64,000 nucleotides of DNA, taken from CAVRRZ01 sp963723745. Lineage in GTDB: Bacteria; Actinomycetota; Actinomycetes; Mycobacteriales; Geodermatophilaceae. Below the pieces are notes generated by a model. The model was not told the DNA's origin. It saw nothing but the letters and a program-made list of their open reading frames with translations, and ran no database searches. Location: contig CAVRRZ010000005.1 of NCBI GenBank assembly GCA_963723745.1, positions 682,001-746,000 on the forward strand, in the 5' to 3' direction. Position numbers and translations under genes: made by a program. Below, in pieces: positions 18,134-27,844 of the stretch (the first letter of the stretch is position 1; each line of letters begins with the position of its first letter).

Positions 18134-20348
18134 ATGTTCGAGGCACTCGGCCGGCTGACCTACCGTGGACGGCGCTGGATCGTCGCCCTCGCCGTGGCGT
18201 TCGTGGCGTTCGCGGGCGTCTGGGGCACCGGGGTCTTCGGGTCGCTGGAGGGCGGCGGGTTCGAGGACCCAGACAGCGAGAGCTCCCGTGCTTCCGAGCT
18301 CGCCGTCGCCGAGCTCGGCCGACAGGGCAACGACGTCGTCGTCCTGTACTCCGCCGACCGGCTGACCGTCGACGACCCCGCGTTCGAGCGGGCCGTCACG
18401 GGCACGCTCGGGGCGCTGCCCGACGACCTCGTGGTCCGCACGCTGACCTGGTACGACACGCAGGCACCGCAGTTCGTCAGCGAGGACCGGCAGGCCACGT
18501 ACGCCGTGCTCGAGCTCTCCGGCGACGCCGGCATGGACCGGGCCGACGTCCTCGACGCGATCGAGGACGACCTCGAGGCCCCCGGCCTGTCCACCCGGGT
18601 GGGCGGGGCCCTGGCCGTCGACCGGGACATCAACGAGCAGGTCAGCGGCGACATCGCGCGGGCCGAGATGATCTCGATGCCGATCCTGCTCGTGCTGCTC
18701 GTGGTCATCTTCGGCAGCGTCGCGGCCGCGAGCCTGCCGCTGGCCATCGGCGTCACCGCGATCCTGGGCGCCTTCACCGCGCTGCGCGCCCTCACCTACG
18801 TCACCGACGTCTCGATCTTCGCGGTCAACCTGGTCACGATCCTCGGGCTGGGCCTGGCCATCGACTACGGCCTGTTCGTGGTCAGCCGGTTCCGCGAGGA
18901 GCTGGCCGCTCGGGGCGGCGCCGGGGTCGAGGACGCGCTGGCCCGCACCATGGCCACGGCCGGACGCACCGTCGCGGTCAGCGGCATCACGGTCGCCGTC
19001 GCGCTGGCCGGCCTGCTGATCTTCCCGCAGGTGTTCCTGCGCTCGATGGGCTTCGGTGGTGTCGCCGCGGTGCTGATCGCGATGATCGCCGCGCTCACCC
19101 TGCTGCCCGCGCTGCTGGCGATGCTCGGGCCCGAAGGTCGACGCGCTGTCACTGCGCCCTCTGTTCCGGCGGCTGCTGCGCCGGGCACCGCGGACGAGGA
19201 CTGCCGACTCCGGCGCCTGGGCACGGATCGCGCACAGCGTCATGCGACGGCCGGTCGTTCTACGCGGTCGCCGTGGTCGCGCTGCTCGTCGTCCTGGCGC
19301 TGCCGTTCCTGCGCGTGCAGTTCGGCGGCATCGACGAGCGGGTGCTGCCGGCGGGCACCGAGAGCCGGGTGGTCACCGAGACCATCGACGCCGAATTCCC
19401 GGCCGACGTCGCCACCCCGATCACCGCGGTCGTGACCCTCCCCGACCCCGTCGACTCCCCCGCCGGCGGCTCGGCGCTCCAGTCCTACGTCGACCGCGTC
19501 GCCGACGTGCCCGGCGTGCAGGGCGCGCAGGTGACCGGCGCCGAGGGCACCACCGCCCGGGTCGCGGTCGCCTACGACGGCGACCCGATCGGCGAGGCGG
19601 CCAAGGACCTGGTGGACGACGTCCGCGCGGTGCCCGGGCCCGACGTGCGGCGACGTGCTGGTCGGCGGGCAGACCGCGCAACTGGTCGACCTGCTCGACA
19701 GCCTGGGCGACCTGCTGCCCTGGATGGCGGCCCTGGTCGTGGCGGCCACGCTTCGTGCTGCTCTTCCTGGCGTTCGGCTCGGTGGTGCTGCCGATCAAGG
19801 CGGTGATCATGAACGTGCTGTCGCTGGGCGCCTCGTTCGGCGCGCTGGTCTGGATCTTCCAGGACGGCAACCTGTCCGGCTTCCTCGACTTCACGCCCAC
19901 CGGCACGATCGAGGCGACCCAGCCCATCCTCGTACTGGCGATCATCTTCGGGCTGTCGATGGACTACGAGGTCTTCCTGATGTCCCGCATCCGGGAGCAG
20001 TACGACCTCACCGGCGACAACACGTCCGCCGTGGCGACCGGCCTGCAGCGCACCGGCGGCATCATCACCAGCGCGGCGCTGCTGCTGCTCGTGGTGATCG
20101 GCGCCTTCTCGCTGTCGGGCATCACGTTCATCAAGATGATCGGCGTCGCGATGATCATCGCCATCGTGGTCGACGCGACGGTGGTGCGCCTGCTGCTGGT
20201 GCCCGCGACCATGCGGCTGCTGGGCCGGGCCAACTGGTGGGCACCGGGGCCGCTGCGCAGGGTCTACTCGCGGTACGGCATCCGTGAGGACGAACCGGCG
20301 CGTGCCACACCGGGCGAGTCCCGCAGGGAGCCGGCCCTGACCTCCTGA
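18134..20348 (+). CDS. MMPL-family RND transporter, frame-disrupted
   Basis: An RND-type exporter of about 735 residues. The first half is intact: MFEALGRLTYRGRRWIVALAV, a large outer domain (SRASELAVAELGRQGNDVVV), then helices ISMPILLVLLVVIFGSVAAAS and VNLVTILGLGLAIDYGLFV, where the IDY Asp is the proton relay. Extra bases at about 19132, 19262, 19650 and 19751 split the second half, which contains IIFGLSMDYEVFLMSRIREQ, the second Asp site. MMPL proteins export lipids or small molecules. It is controlled by the divergent TetR. Confidence 0.85.
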
Positions 20349-20387
20349 GGACACCGCTCCCCCGAGGACACCGCTCCCCCGAGACGA

Positions 20388-20425
20388 CGACGTCCGGGCA
20401 CTCGACGCTGAGTGCCCGGACGTCG
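20388..20425 (+). terminator. 16-bp stem terminator after MMPL
   Basis: A perfect 16-bp stem (20388-20403 with 20410-20425) encloses a 6-base loop, 40 bases beyond the MMPL stop and 39 bases before the convergent minus-strand stop at 20464. It may end transcription from both sides. A direct repeat, AGGACACCGCTCCCCCG twice, precedes it at 20347-20382. Confidence 0.7.
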
Positions 20426-20463
20426 CGCGACCGCGGGCGACCGGACCGGTTGCCAGGGGCGGT

Positions 20464-20655
20464 TCAGGAAGCGGCGCTGCCCGCCCCGGCGAAGGCGTGG
20501 GCACCGAGCCGGAGCACCGGCTGCGTCTCGTCCATGGCGCGCCGCGGGGCGACGCGAACGGGGCGCACGGGCGCGAGGGTGAACGGCATCCGCCGTCCGC
20601 ACCCGACGCAGAACCGACCGCGCTGCCCGGCTGCGCTGCAGTGTGCACACGTCAT
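20464..20655 (-). CDS. 63-residue zinc-ribbon protein
   Basis: A short gene with two CxxC knuckles: MTCAHCSAAGQRGRFCVGCG (Cys 3, 6, 16, 19), the spacing of a zinc ribbon. A basic proline-rich linker and a hydrophobic tail follow. ATG 20655 has GAGGAGG 7 bases upstream, a strong ribosome site that supports translation. The partner is unknown. A palindrome at 20759 lies upstream of it, before the divergent hydrolase. Confidence 0.65.
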   Translation of the reverse strand: MTCAHCSAAGQRGRFCVGCGRRMPFTLAPVRPVRVAPRRAMDETQPVLRLGAHAFAGAGSAAS

Positions 20656-20758
20656 GTCGTGGCCTCCTCGTGAGCTTCTGGTCGTCGGCGGGGTCCGCGG
20701 GACGACGTGCCGCGGACTCTGACACCTGCATCGGCACCCGAGGCCGCCCGACGAGGGG

Positions 20759-20777
20759 GTGTGACGAGTCGTCACAC
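20759..20777. promoter_or_regulatory. Operator-like palindrome GTGTGACGA-g-TCGTCACAC
   Basis: Nine-bp perfect arms around one central base, in the 237-base gap between the divergent zinc-ribbon and hydrolase genes. Size and symmetry fit a dimeric regulator site. No matching regulator can be named. The rest of the gap shows nothing else I recognise. Confidence 0.5.
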
Positions 20778-20892
20778 GACCGTCATCTGGGACGTTGTTC
20801 TCACGCAGCGAGATCGGAGGCGCACGCAAGGCACTTGCCGGACGGCGGCGCACGGGACGACCATGACCGGCACCTGCCAGGGGGAGCCCGTC

Positions 20893-21732
20893 ATGAGCGA
20901 AGCGCCGCCGTCCCGCCCACCGGTGCTGCTGATCCACGGACTCTGGCTCAACGGCCGCTCGTGGGAACGCTGGGTCGAGCGCTACACCGCCGCCGGGCAC
21001 GACGTGCACGCGCCGTCCTGGCCGGGCCTGGACGGCGACCCCGCACAGTTGCGTCGCGATCCGTCGTCGATCGGCGGGGTCGGCGTCGGCGAGGTCGCCG
21101 ACTTCTACGAGGGAGTCGTCGGCGACCTGCCGCGCCCGCCGATCGTGATGGGGCATTCCTACGGCGGCACGGTGGCCCAGCTGCTGGTCGCGCGCGGCCG
21201 CGTGGTCGCCGGGGTGGCCCTGCACTCGGCGCCGGTCAAGGGGGTGCTCCGGGTTCCCATGAGCACGCTCCGGGCCACCTCGCCGGCGCTGACCCACCTC
21301 GGCGCCTGGAAGGGATCGCTGCAGCTGTCGCCGAAGCAGTGGCACTGGCGTTTCTGCAACACGCTGCCGCGCGCGGAGTCCGACGTGCTCTACGACCGCT
21401 ACTGCGTCCCTGCACCGGGGCGGCCGCTGCTGCAGGCCGCGATGGCCAACCTGCTCCCGAACCCGGCCACGAAGGTCGACCTCGCCACGGGCGACCGCGC
21501 GCCGCTGCTGTTCATCACCAGCGACGACACCGATCACGTCATCCCCGGCTCGCTCAACCGGGCCAACGTGCGCCGCTACAAGGCCGGGGTCACCGACCTG
21601 AAGGAGTTTCCCGGCCGGCCGCACCTCACGGCCGCCGCCCCCGGCTGGGAGGAGGTGGCCGACTACGCCCTCGAGTGGGCGATGCGGCACGCCTCGTCCC
21701 CCACCCGCAGCACCGGGGCCACCGGCGTGTGA
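20893..21732 (+). CDS. Alpha/beta hydrolase
   Basis: A 279-residue hydrolase. The oxyanion motif is PPVLLIHGLWLNGRSWERW, the nucleophile elbow is VMGHSYGGTVAQLL (Ser of GHSYG), the acid is probably in TSDDTDHVIP, and the His is in PGRPHLTAAAPGW. ATG 20893 has a GGGGGAG site 7 bases upstream; the longer upstream reading frame is non-coding in character. The substrate is unknown; esterase or lactonase are the common roles. The frame is intact. Confidence 0.85.
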   Translation: MSEAPPSRPPVLLIHGLWLNGRSWERWVERYTAAGHDVHAPSWPGLDGDPAQLRRDPSSIGGVGVGEVADFYEGVVGDLPRPPIVMGHSYGGTVAQLLVARGRVVAGVALHSAPVKGVLRVPMSTLRATSPALTHLGAWKGSLQLSPKQWHWRFCNTLPRAESDVLYDRYCVPAPGRPLLQAAMANLLPNPATKVDLATGDRAPLLFITSDDTDHVIPGSLNRANVRRYKAGVTDLKEFPGRPHLTAAAPGWEEVADYALEWAMRHASSPTRSTGATGV

Positions 21733-21825
21733 TCCAGCGCATCGAGCGGACCCACCCGTCACATCCGCCCCAGCCGTAGAGGGCCTTCGGCGAGGCGTCG
21801 GCGATGAACCGGTAGACAGGACACC

Positions 21826-24800
21826 GTGGGCAACATGGCCGGGTTGCGTCCGGACGACGCTGTCGTCCCGGACGGCTGCGACGCGCCCCCGGTGACGGTC
21901 TCGGTCACCTCGACCCCGGTGCTCAGCTACGCGCTGGCGCACAACCAGGTGCCGGTGATCTCCCGGCTGACGCTGACCAACACCGGCGGGGCCGTCCGGG
22001 GCGCCGGCGTCCGGCTGTCCGTCCGCGACGCCGAGGGCCCGATCGCGGCCGGCGTCGAGCTGATGGTCGACCTCGAGGCCGGCCGGACGACGGTGCTCAC
22101 CGACGTCGGCCTGGTCATCGACCCGGCCGCGATGCTGCAGGTCGACGCGCAGCGCCCAGGCGTCATCGACGTCGAGGTCACCGACGGCGACCGCGTGCTG
22201 GGCGCCGCGCGGGTCGGCGTCCAGGTGCTGGCCGCGCAGCAGTGGCTGGCCACCCCGGTCCCCCTGGCACTGGAGATGCTCGCCGCCCACGTCCTCCCGC
22301 ACCATCCGGCCGTCCCGGCGCTGCTCGACGAGGCGGCGGTGCTGCTGGCCGAGCAGACCGGCTCCGGCGTGCTGCACGGCTACACCGCGGGGCCGGAGCG
22401 GGTGGACGAGATCGTGCGCGCCGTCGCCGAGGCGCTGCAGGCGCGGGGCATCCGGCACAGCGAGCCCCCGACCAGCTGGGCCGAGATCGGCCAGCAGGTG
22501 CGCACGCCGGGCGACGTCCTGACCTGGCGGGTGGCCACCCCGCTCGACGCCGTGGTCGTGCTGGCCGCCGCGCTGGAACGCGCCGGCATCCGGCCGCTGC
22601 TGTGGCTGGCCGAGGGGCACTCGTTCCTGGGCTACTGGCGCGAGGAGCGCAGCGCCGAGAGCGCCGCCACCACCGACGTGGTGCCGCTGGTGAACCTGGT
22701 CGACCTGGGGCTGGTCGGCCTGGTCGAGACGACCGTCCTGACGTCGGGGGCCGAGCCCGGCGCCGACCTGCACCGCCCCGCCTACACCGGCTGGCTGGCC
22801 GGGCCGCTGGACCGGGTGCTCGGCGTGACCGACGTGCACCGGGCCCGTGGCGACGGCATCCTGCCGCTGCCCGCGCGCGCCCGCGACCCCGAGGGCGTGC
22901 TGCACGTCGTCGAGTACTCCGCCGCGGCCTCGACGGCGCCGGCGTTCGAGCCGCACCCGCCGGCGCACCCGTCGAGCCGCCCGGAGCCTCCGGCCCGGGT
23001 GCAGCAGTGGAAGAACGCGCTGCTGGACCTGAGCCTGCGCAACCGGCTGATCAACTACACCGGCCGCGCCGGTCTCGCCCTGACCGTGCCCGACCCGGCG
23101 CTGCGGATCCTCGAGAACTTCGTCCACGACGGCACGCCGATCACCCTGCTGCCCGGCGACCAGCTGCCGGCGGTTGCCCGCGAGCGGGGCGCGACTTCCG
23201 CCGCCGAGCTGCCCGAGCAGCAGCTGACCGAGCAGCTCGTCGAGCGGCGCGAGGTGCACGCCGAGGTGAGCACCGGCAGCTACCTGCCGCGGCTGCGCGC
23301 GCTGGCCTACCGCGCCAAGACCGTGGTCGAGGAGACCGGCGCCAACAACCTGTACCTGGCCATGGGCAGCCTCGTCTGGGAGCTCGACGGCCGGCCCCTG
23401 CGCTCGCCGCTGGTGCTGGTGCCGGTGACGCTGGCACCGGTCAGCCGCGAGGGCGCCTACCGGCTGGAGCTGGACGAGTCCGGCGGCAGCACCCCGAACT
23501 ACTGCCTGCTCGAGAAGCTGCGCCAGCTGCACGGCCTCGTCGTCCCGACGCTCACCGAGCCGACCACCGACGGCGCCGGGCTGGACATCGACGCCGCGCT
23601 CGAGGCGATGCGGCTGGCGCTGGTCGGGCACCGGCTGCCCTACCGGGTCGAGGCGACGGCGGACCTGGCGATCCTGCAGTTCGCCAAGTACCGGCTGTGG
23701 AAGGACCTCGACGAGAACTGGGCCGACCTCACCGAGAACCCGCTGGTCGCCCACCTCGTGCACGAGCCGACCGAGCCCTTCGACGACCCCGCGCCCGACG
23801 TCGCCGACGGCGTCGACCTCGACGAGCTGGCCGCCCGCTGCCCGGTGCCGGCCGACTCGTCACAGCTGCGGGCCATCGCCGAGGCCGGCGCCGGGCGCAC
23901 CTTCGTGCTGGAGGGCCCGCCCGGCACCGGCAAGTCGCAGACCATCACCAACCTGCTGACCCGCGCGGTGGCCGACGGCAAGCGGGTCCTGTTCGTGGCC
24001 GAGAAGCGCGCCGCCCTGGACGTCGTCGCCCGCCGGCTCGACGCGGTCGGCATGGGACCGTTCGCGCTGGACCTGCACGACAAGGGCGCGCGGGCCACGG
24101 TGGTGCGCGCGCAGGTCCGCGCCGCGCTCGAGCACGCCGTGCAGGTCGACGAGCAGGGCCTGGCCGCCGACGCCGAGACGCTGCGCTCGGCCCGCCGCGC
24201 CCTGGCCCGTTACGCCGACCGCGTGCACACCCCCAACTCCGCGGGGCTGTCGCTCTACGCCGCGCGCACGGCGGAGCTCGCAGCCGGCACCGACGTCGAA
24301 CCGCTGCCCGTGCCCGCCGAGTTCGTGGCCAACGTGCCGGTCGAGACGCTCACCTCGATCCGCCGGGCACTGGCCCTGCTCCCCGACATCGCCGACCTGA
24401 CCCGCCCCTCCCCCCGCCACGCCTGGGCATTCGTCGACAGCCCGCTGATCGACCTGCCCGACGCGCAGGCCGCCGCGCTCGAGGTCGACCGGGCCGTCCG
24501 CGCCCTGCCGGTCGAGGGCCCGGTCGCGCAGGTGCTGCGCTACGCCCGGACGCCGGACCACCTCTCCGCCCTGCTGCACCTGCTGGGCGGGCCGCGGCTG
24601 GGCCTCGACGTGCTGGACGAGACGTTCACCGAGATGTGGACGGCGGCGACGTCGGCAGTGCTGGGCGAGGTGGCGGCGTTCACCTCCTTCCGGCACCCGG
24701 GCCTCGACGTCTGCGGGCCGGGCGCGCTGGACCTGCCGCTGGCCGAGATCTACGTCCAGGCGCAGACGGCGGCGGCCTCCGGCTGGTTCGGCCGCAAGGC

Positions 24801-27762
24801 GCGGCTGACCGCCGTCCGCGAGCACCTGGCCCCCTACCTCCGGGCGGGCGCGACGGTGAAGCCGGCGGACGTGCCGGCGCTGGTCGAGTCGCTCTGGCGC
24901 GTGCAGACGTCGGTCCAGCACGTGGTCGCGCGGGCCGCGTCCATCCCGGGGCTGCAGGTGCCGGGCGACTGGAACCCGTTCACCGACCCCGGGCTGGTCG
25001 ACCGGCAGGTGCAATGGCTGCGCCGGGCCGGCACCGCGGTCGACGGCGACTCCCGCTTCCACGTCGAGCTGCGCCGGCTCGTGGTGGGCGGTGGCGGAGG
25101 CGACCCGGCGTCGGCCGCCCTGGTCACCCGGCTGCGCGACGCGGTGGTGCGGCTGCTCGAGGTCTGCCGGGCGACCGACAACGAGCTGGCCGACTGGAGC
25201 GACGACGACGGCTTCGTGCTGCGCTGGTCGATGACCCGCCCGGAGCGCGGGGTCGAGCACAGCGGCCTGATGTCGCTGCGCCGGTGGGTGAGCCTGCTCG
25301 ACACGCTGCAGCCGCTGCGGCTGGCCGGCCTGGTCGAGGCGCGCCGCATGCTGGTGCGCGGCCAGGTGCACGCCGACGACGCCGTCCGGGCGTTCGACCG
25401 CGGGCTGGCCGAGGCCAGCGTGGCCGAGCGCCGGGACGCCACCGGACTGGCGGGCTTCGACCCGGACGTGCACGAGAAGGCGATCCGCCGGTTCACGGCG
25501 GCCTCGCGCGCGGTGCGCGCGCACCTCACCTCGGCGCTGCCCGCGACCGTGCTGGCCGGACGGCCGTTCGACGCCACCTCCGGCAACGGGCAGGTGGGCG
25601 CGCTGGGACGCGAGCTGGCCAAGCAGCGCCGCGGCCTGGGCGTGCGCGGGCTGCTCGCCCGGTACGGCGAGCTGATCACCGCGGTCATGCCGTGCGTGCT
25701 CGTGTCGCCGGACTCGGTGGCCCGGTTCTTCCCGGCGAAGGCGGGCCTGTTCGACCTGGTGGTGTTCGACGAGGCCTCGCAGATCCGGGTGGCCGACGCG
25801 GTCGGCGCCCTCGGCCGCGCGACGGCCGCCGTCGTGGTCGGCGACTCCAAGCAGATGCCCCCGACGGCGTTCTTCGGGGAGCCGGCCGCCGACGACGAGG
25901 CGGCCGACCTCGACGGGCTGTCGGTCGAGGACGAGGAGTCGATCCTCTCCGAGTGCGTGCAGGCGCGGGTGCCGCGGCAGTGGCTGTCGTGGCACTACCG
26001 CAGCCAGGACGAGTCGCTGATCGCGTTCAGCAACGCGGCCTACTACGAGAACCGGCTCTCGTCGTTCCCGGCGCCCTCGCACGGCCGCCCCTCGCCCACC
26101 CCGGACGGCCGCGGGGTCGCGCTGGTGCGGGTGCCCGGCACCTTCCACCGCTCGCACGCCGGGCGGCTGCTGCGCACCAACCCGATGGAGGCGCGGGCGA
26201 TCGTCGCCGAGATCCGCCGGCGCTACGACCTGTCGCCGGACTCGCCGCCGTCGATCGGCGTGGTCACCTTCAACGCCCAGCAGCGCTCCTACATCGAGAC
26301 CCTGCTGCGCGACGCAGACGACGACCGGCTCGCCGAGGCGCTCGACCGCACCGACGGCGAGGGCATCTTCGTCAAGAACCTGGAGAACGTGCAGGGCGAC
26401 GAGCGCGACGTCGTCTTCTTCTCCACCGCCTTCTCCCCCGACGACAAGGGCCGGCTGCCGCTGAACTTCGGCCCGCTCAACCGGACCGGCGGCGAGCGGC
26501 GGCTGAACGTGGCCATCACCCGCGCCCGGCGCCAGGTGGTCCTGTTCTCGTCGTTCGACCCCGAGCAGCTGCGCGCCGAGGAGACCTCGTCGGTCGGCAT
26601 CAAGCACCTGCGGGCCTACCTCGACATGGCCGCGCAGGGCACCGACGTGCTGCCCTCGGACCTGCGCTCGGCACCGGTCGTCGACCGCCACCGGGAGGAG
26701 ATCGCGGCGGCCCTGCGCGGTCGCGGGCTCGTCGTCCGCACCGACGTCGGGCTCTCGGACTTCAAGCTGGACCTCACGGTGGCCACGGCCGGTGATCCGG
26801 AGAACCCGGTCATGGCGGTGCTGCTCGACGGGCCCTCGTGGGCCCGGCGGCAGACGGTCGCCGACCGGGACGGCCTGCCGATCGAGGTGCTGGCCGGCAT
26901 GCTGCGCTGGCCGGTCGTGGAGCGGATCTGGCTGCCCTCGTGGCTGGCCGACCGCGACGAGGTGCTCGACCGGCTGGTGGCCCACGTGCGCTCGGGCGTC
27001 GCGCCGACCGTGTTCGAGGAGCCCCTGCCCTCGTACTCCCCCGACGCGCTGGCCGAGGTGGTCCGTCTGTCGCTGCCGCCCGCGACCGCACCCGAGCCGG
27101 GCAAGGTGGCCGCGCTGCGCACCGTCGTCACCGCCGCCGTCGCCGCCCCCGTGCCCGCGACGCGGCCCGCGGCCAAGCCGCGCAGGCCCACGACCGTCGC
27201 CGGCCCCACCGGGCTCGAGGCCGAGACGCCGTTCAAGCCGTGGGCACCGAAGACCGCCGGCGAGAAGGACGTGCTCGACGCGCTGCCCGAGTCCAAGGCC
27301 GCCCGCGCGGTGCGCAAGGTGCTGCAGGCCGGCATCCGGGCCGAGGGCCCGATCCACGTCGACCGGCTGACCCGGCTGACCGCGGCCGCGTTCGGGCTCA
27401 CCCGGGTCACCGACGCGCGCAAGAAGATGCTGCTGTCGCTGCTCCCGCCGTCGACGTTCGAGGGCGACATCTGCTGGCCCAAGGATCTCGACCGCCCGTG
27501 GGCCGGGTTCCGCCGGCAGGCGACGTCGGCCGAGCGGCCGCTGGAGCACGTGCCGGTCGAGGAGGTCGGCAACGCGATGGTGGCGCTGTGCCGCGCCTCG
27601 GCGGGCATGGCCCACGACGAGCTGCTCACCGCAGCCGCCCAGGTCTTCGGTTACAAGCGGCGGACGCCGGCCCTCACACCGGCCCTCGAGCGCGCGCTGT
27701 CCCGCCTGGTCGAGCGCGGCCGGCTGGTCGAGCAGCCCGGCGGCCTGCTCACCGCCGCGTGA
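21826..27762 (+). CDS. DUF4011 / SF1 helicase / MTES_1575-type nuclease / DUF3320 (Hhe-like)
   Basis: A very large intact protein of 1978 residues. Order: N-terminal beta domain (1-140); transglutaminase-like region (150-310) with AALERAGIRPLLWLAEGHSF; DUF4011 from residue 393 (WKNALLDLSLRNRLINYTGR); SF1 Walker A GPPGTGKSQTITN near 697; DEASQ Walker B near 1315; helicase motifs WLSWHYRSQDESLIAFSN and NVAITRARRQVVLFSS; a nuclease-like segment near 1620-1730 (DFKLDLTVA, LLDGPSWARRQ, ADRDGLP) of the MTES_1575/Vsr kind; and DUF3320 near 1800 (ETPFKPW). DUF4011-helicase-Vsr proteins form the single-gene antiphage system Hhe. GTG 21826 or ATG 21835 is the start. Confidence 0.8.
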   Translation: MGNMAGLRPDDAVVPDGCDAPPVTVSVTSTPVLSYALAHNQVPVISRLTLTNTGGAVRGAGVRLSVRDAEGPIAAGVELMVDLEAGRTTVLTDVGLVIDPAAMLQVDAQRPGVIDVEVTDGDRVLGAARVGVQVLAAQQWLATPVPLALEMLAAHVLPHHPAVPALLDEAAVLLAEQTGSGVLHGYTAGPERVDEIVRAVAEALQARGIRHSEPPTSWAEIGQQVRTPGDVLTWRVATPLDAVVVLAAALERAGIRPLLWLAEGHSFLGYWREERSAESAATTDVVPLVNLVDLGLVGLVETTVLTSGAEPGADLHRPAYTGWLAGPLDRVLGVTDVHRARGDGILPLPARARDPEGVLHVVEYSAAASTAPAFEPHPPAHPSSRPEPPARVQQWKNALLDLSLRNRLINYTGRAGLALTVPDPALRILENFVHDGTPITLLPGDQLPAVARERGATSAAELPEQQLTEQLVERREVHAEVSTGSYLPRLRALAYRAKTVVEETGANNLYLAMGSLVWELDGRPLRSPLVLVPVTLAPVSREGAYRLELDESGGSTPNYCLLEKLRQLHGLVVPTLTEPTTDGAGLDIDAALEAMRLALVGHRLPYRVEATADLAILQFAKYRLWKDLDENWADLTENPLVAHLVHEPTEPFDDPAPDVADGVDLDELAARCPVPADSSQLRAIAEAGAGRTFVLEGPPGTGKSQTITNLLTRAVADGKRVLFVAEKRAALDVVARRLDAVGMGPFALDLHDKGARATVVRAQVRAALEHAVQVDEQGLAADAETLRSARRALARYADRVHTPNSAGLSLYAARTAELAAGTDVEPLPVPAEFVANVPVETLTSIRRALALLPDIADLTRPSPRHAWAFVDSPLIDLPDAQAAALEVDRAVRALPVEGPVAQVLRYARTPDHLSALLHLLGGPRLGLDVLDETFTEMWTAATSAVLGEVAAFTSFRHPGLDVCGPGALDLPLAEIYVQAQTAAASGWFGRKARLTAVREHLAPYLRAGATVKPADVPALVESLWRVQTSVQHVVARAASIPGLQVPGDWNPFTDPGLVDRQVQWLRRAGTAVDGDSRFHVELRRLVVGGGGGDPASAALVTRLRDAVVRLLEVCRATDNELADWSDDDGFVLRWSMTRPERGVEHSGLMSLRRWVSLLDTLQPLRLAGLVEARRMLVRGQVHADDAVRAFDRGLAEASVAERRDATGLAGFDPDVHEKAIRRFTAASRAVRAHLTSALPATVLAGRPFDATSGNGQVGALGRELAKQRRGLGVRGLLARYGELITAVMPCVLVSPDSVARFFPAKAGLFDLVVFDEASQIRVADAVGALGRATAAVVVGDSKQMPPTAFFGEPAADDEAADLDGLSVEDEESILSECVQARVPRQWLSWHYRSQDESLIAFSNAAYYENRLSSFPAPSHGRPSPTPDGRGVALVRVPGTFHRSHAGRLLRTNPMEARAIVAEIRRRYDLSPDSPPSIGVVTFNAQQRSYIETLLRDADDDRLAEALDRTDGEGIFVKNLENVQGDERDVVFFSTAFSPDDKGRLPLNFGPLNRTGGERRLNVAITRARRQVVLFSSFDPEQLRAEETSSVGIKHLRAYLDMAAQGTDVLPSDLRSAPVVDRHREEIAAALRGRGLVVRTDVGLSDFKLDLTVATAGDPENPVMAVLLDGPSWARRQTVADRDGLPIEVLAGMLRWPVVERIWLPSWLADRDEVLDRLVAHVRSGVAPTVFEEPLPSYSPDALAEVVRLSLPPATAPEPGKVAALRTVVTAAVAAPVPATRPAAKPRRPTTVAGPTGLEAETPFKPWAPKTAGEKDVLDALPESKAARAVRKVLQAGIRAEGPIHVDRLTRLTAAAFGLTRVTDARKKMLLSLLPPSTFEGDICWPKDLDRPWAGFRRQATSAERPLEHVPVEEVGNAMVALCRASAGMAHDELLTAAAQVFGYKRRTPALTPALERALSRLVERGRLVEQPGGLLTAA

Positions 27763-27770
27763 TCCCCTCG

Positions 27771-27794
27771 CGGCCGTTTGTGGACAAACGGCCG
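27771..27794 (+). terminator. Hairpin after the Hhe-like gene
   Basis: CGGCCGTTTG-tgga-CAAACGGCCG is a perfect 10-bp stem with a TGGA loop, eight bases after the stop codon at 27762. It is paired with a sister hairpin for the convergent gene. Confidence 0.65.
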
Positions 27795-27814
27795 GGAGAG
27801 TGCGGCGCCCCGAG

Positions 27815-27838
27815 CAGCTGTTCGTGGACGAACGGCCG
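27815..27838 (-). terminator. Sister hairpin after the phytochrome gene
   Basis: An imperfect stem centred on GTTCG-tgga-CGAAC (27820-27833), with the same TGGA loop as the neighbouring hairpin, seven bases beyond the minus-strand stop at 27845. It probably ends the phytochrome transcript. Confidence 0.5.
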
Positions 27839-27844
27839 GCAGGG

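Noticed and set aside
18134..20348. MMPL gene as a true pseudogene
   Set aside because: All four breaks are single extra bases with conserved sequence on both sides, more easily explained by assembly errors shared with other genes.
23860..27615. 1251-residue open frame on the minus strand inside the Hhe-like gene
   Set aside because: It is antisense to an intact gene with clear domains and consists of Arg/His/Gln-rich sequence without any motif. Long antisense frames are expected in DNA this GC-rich.
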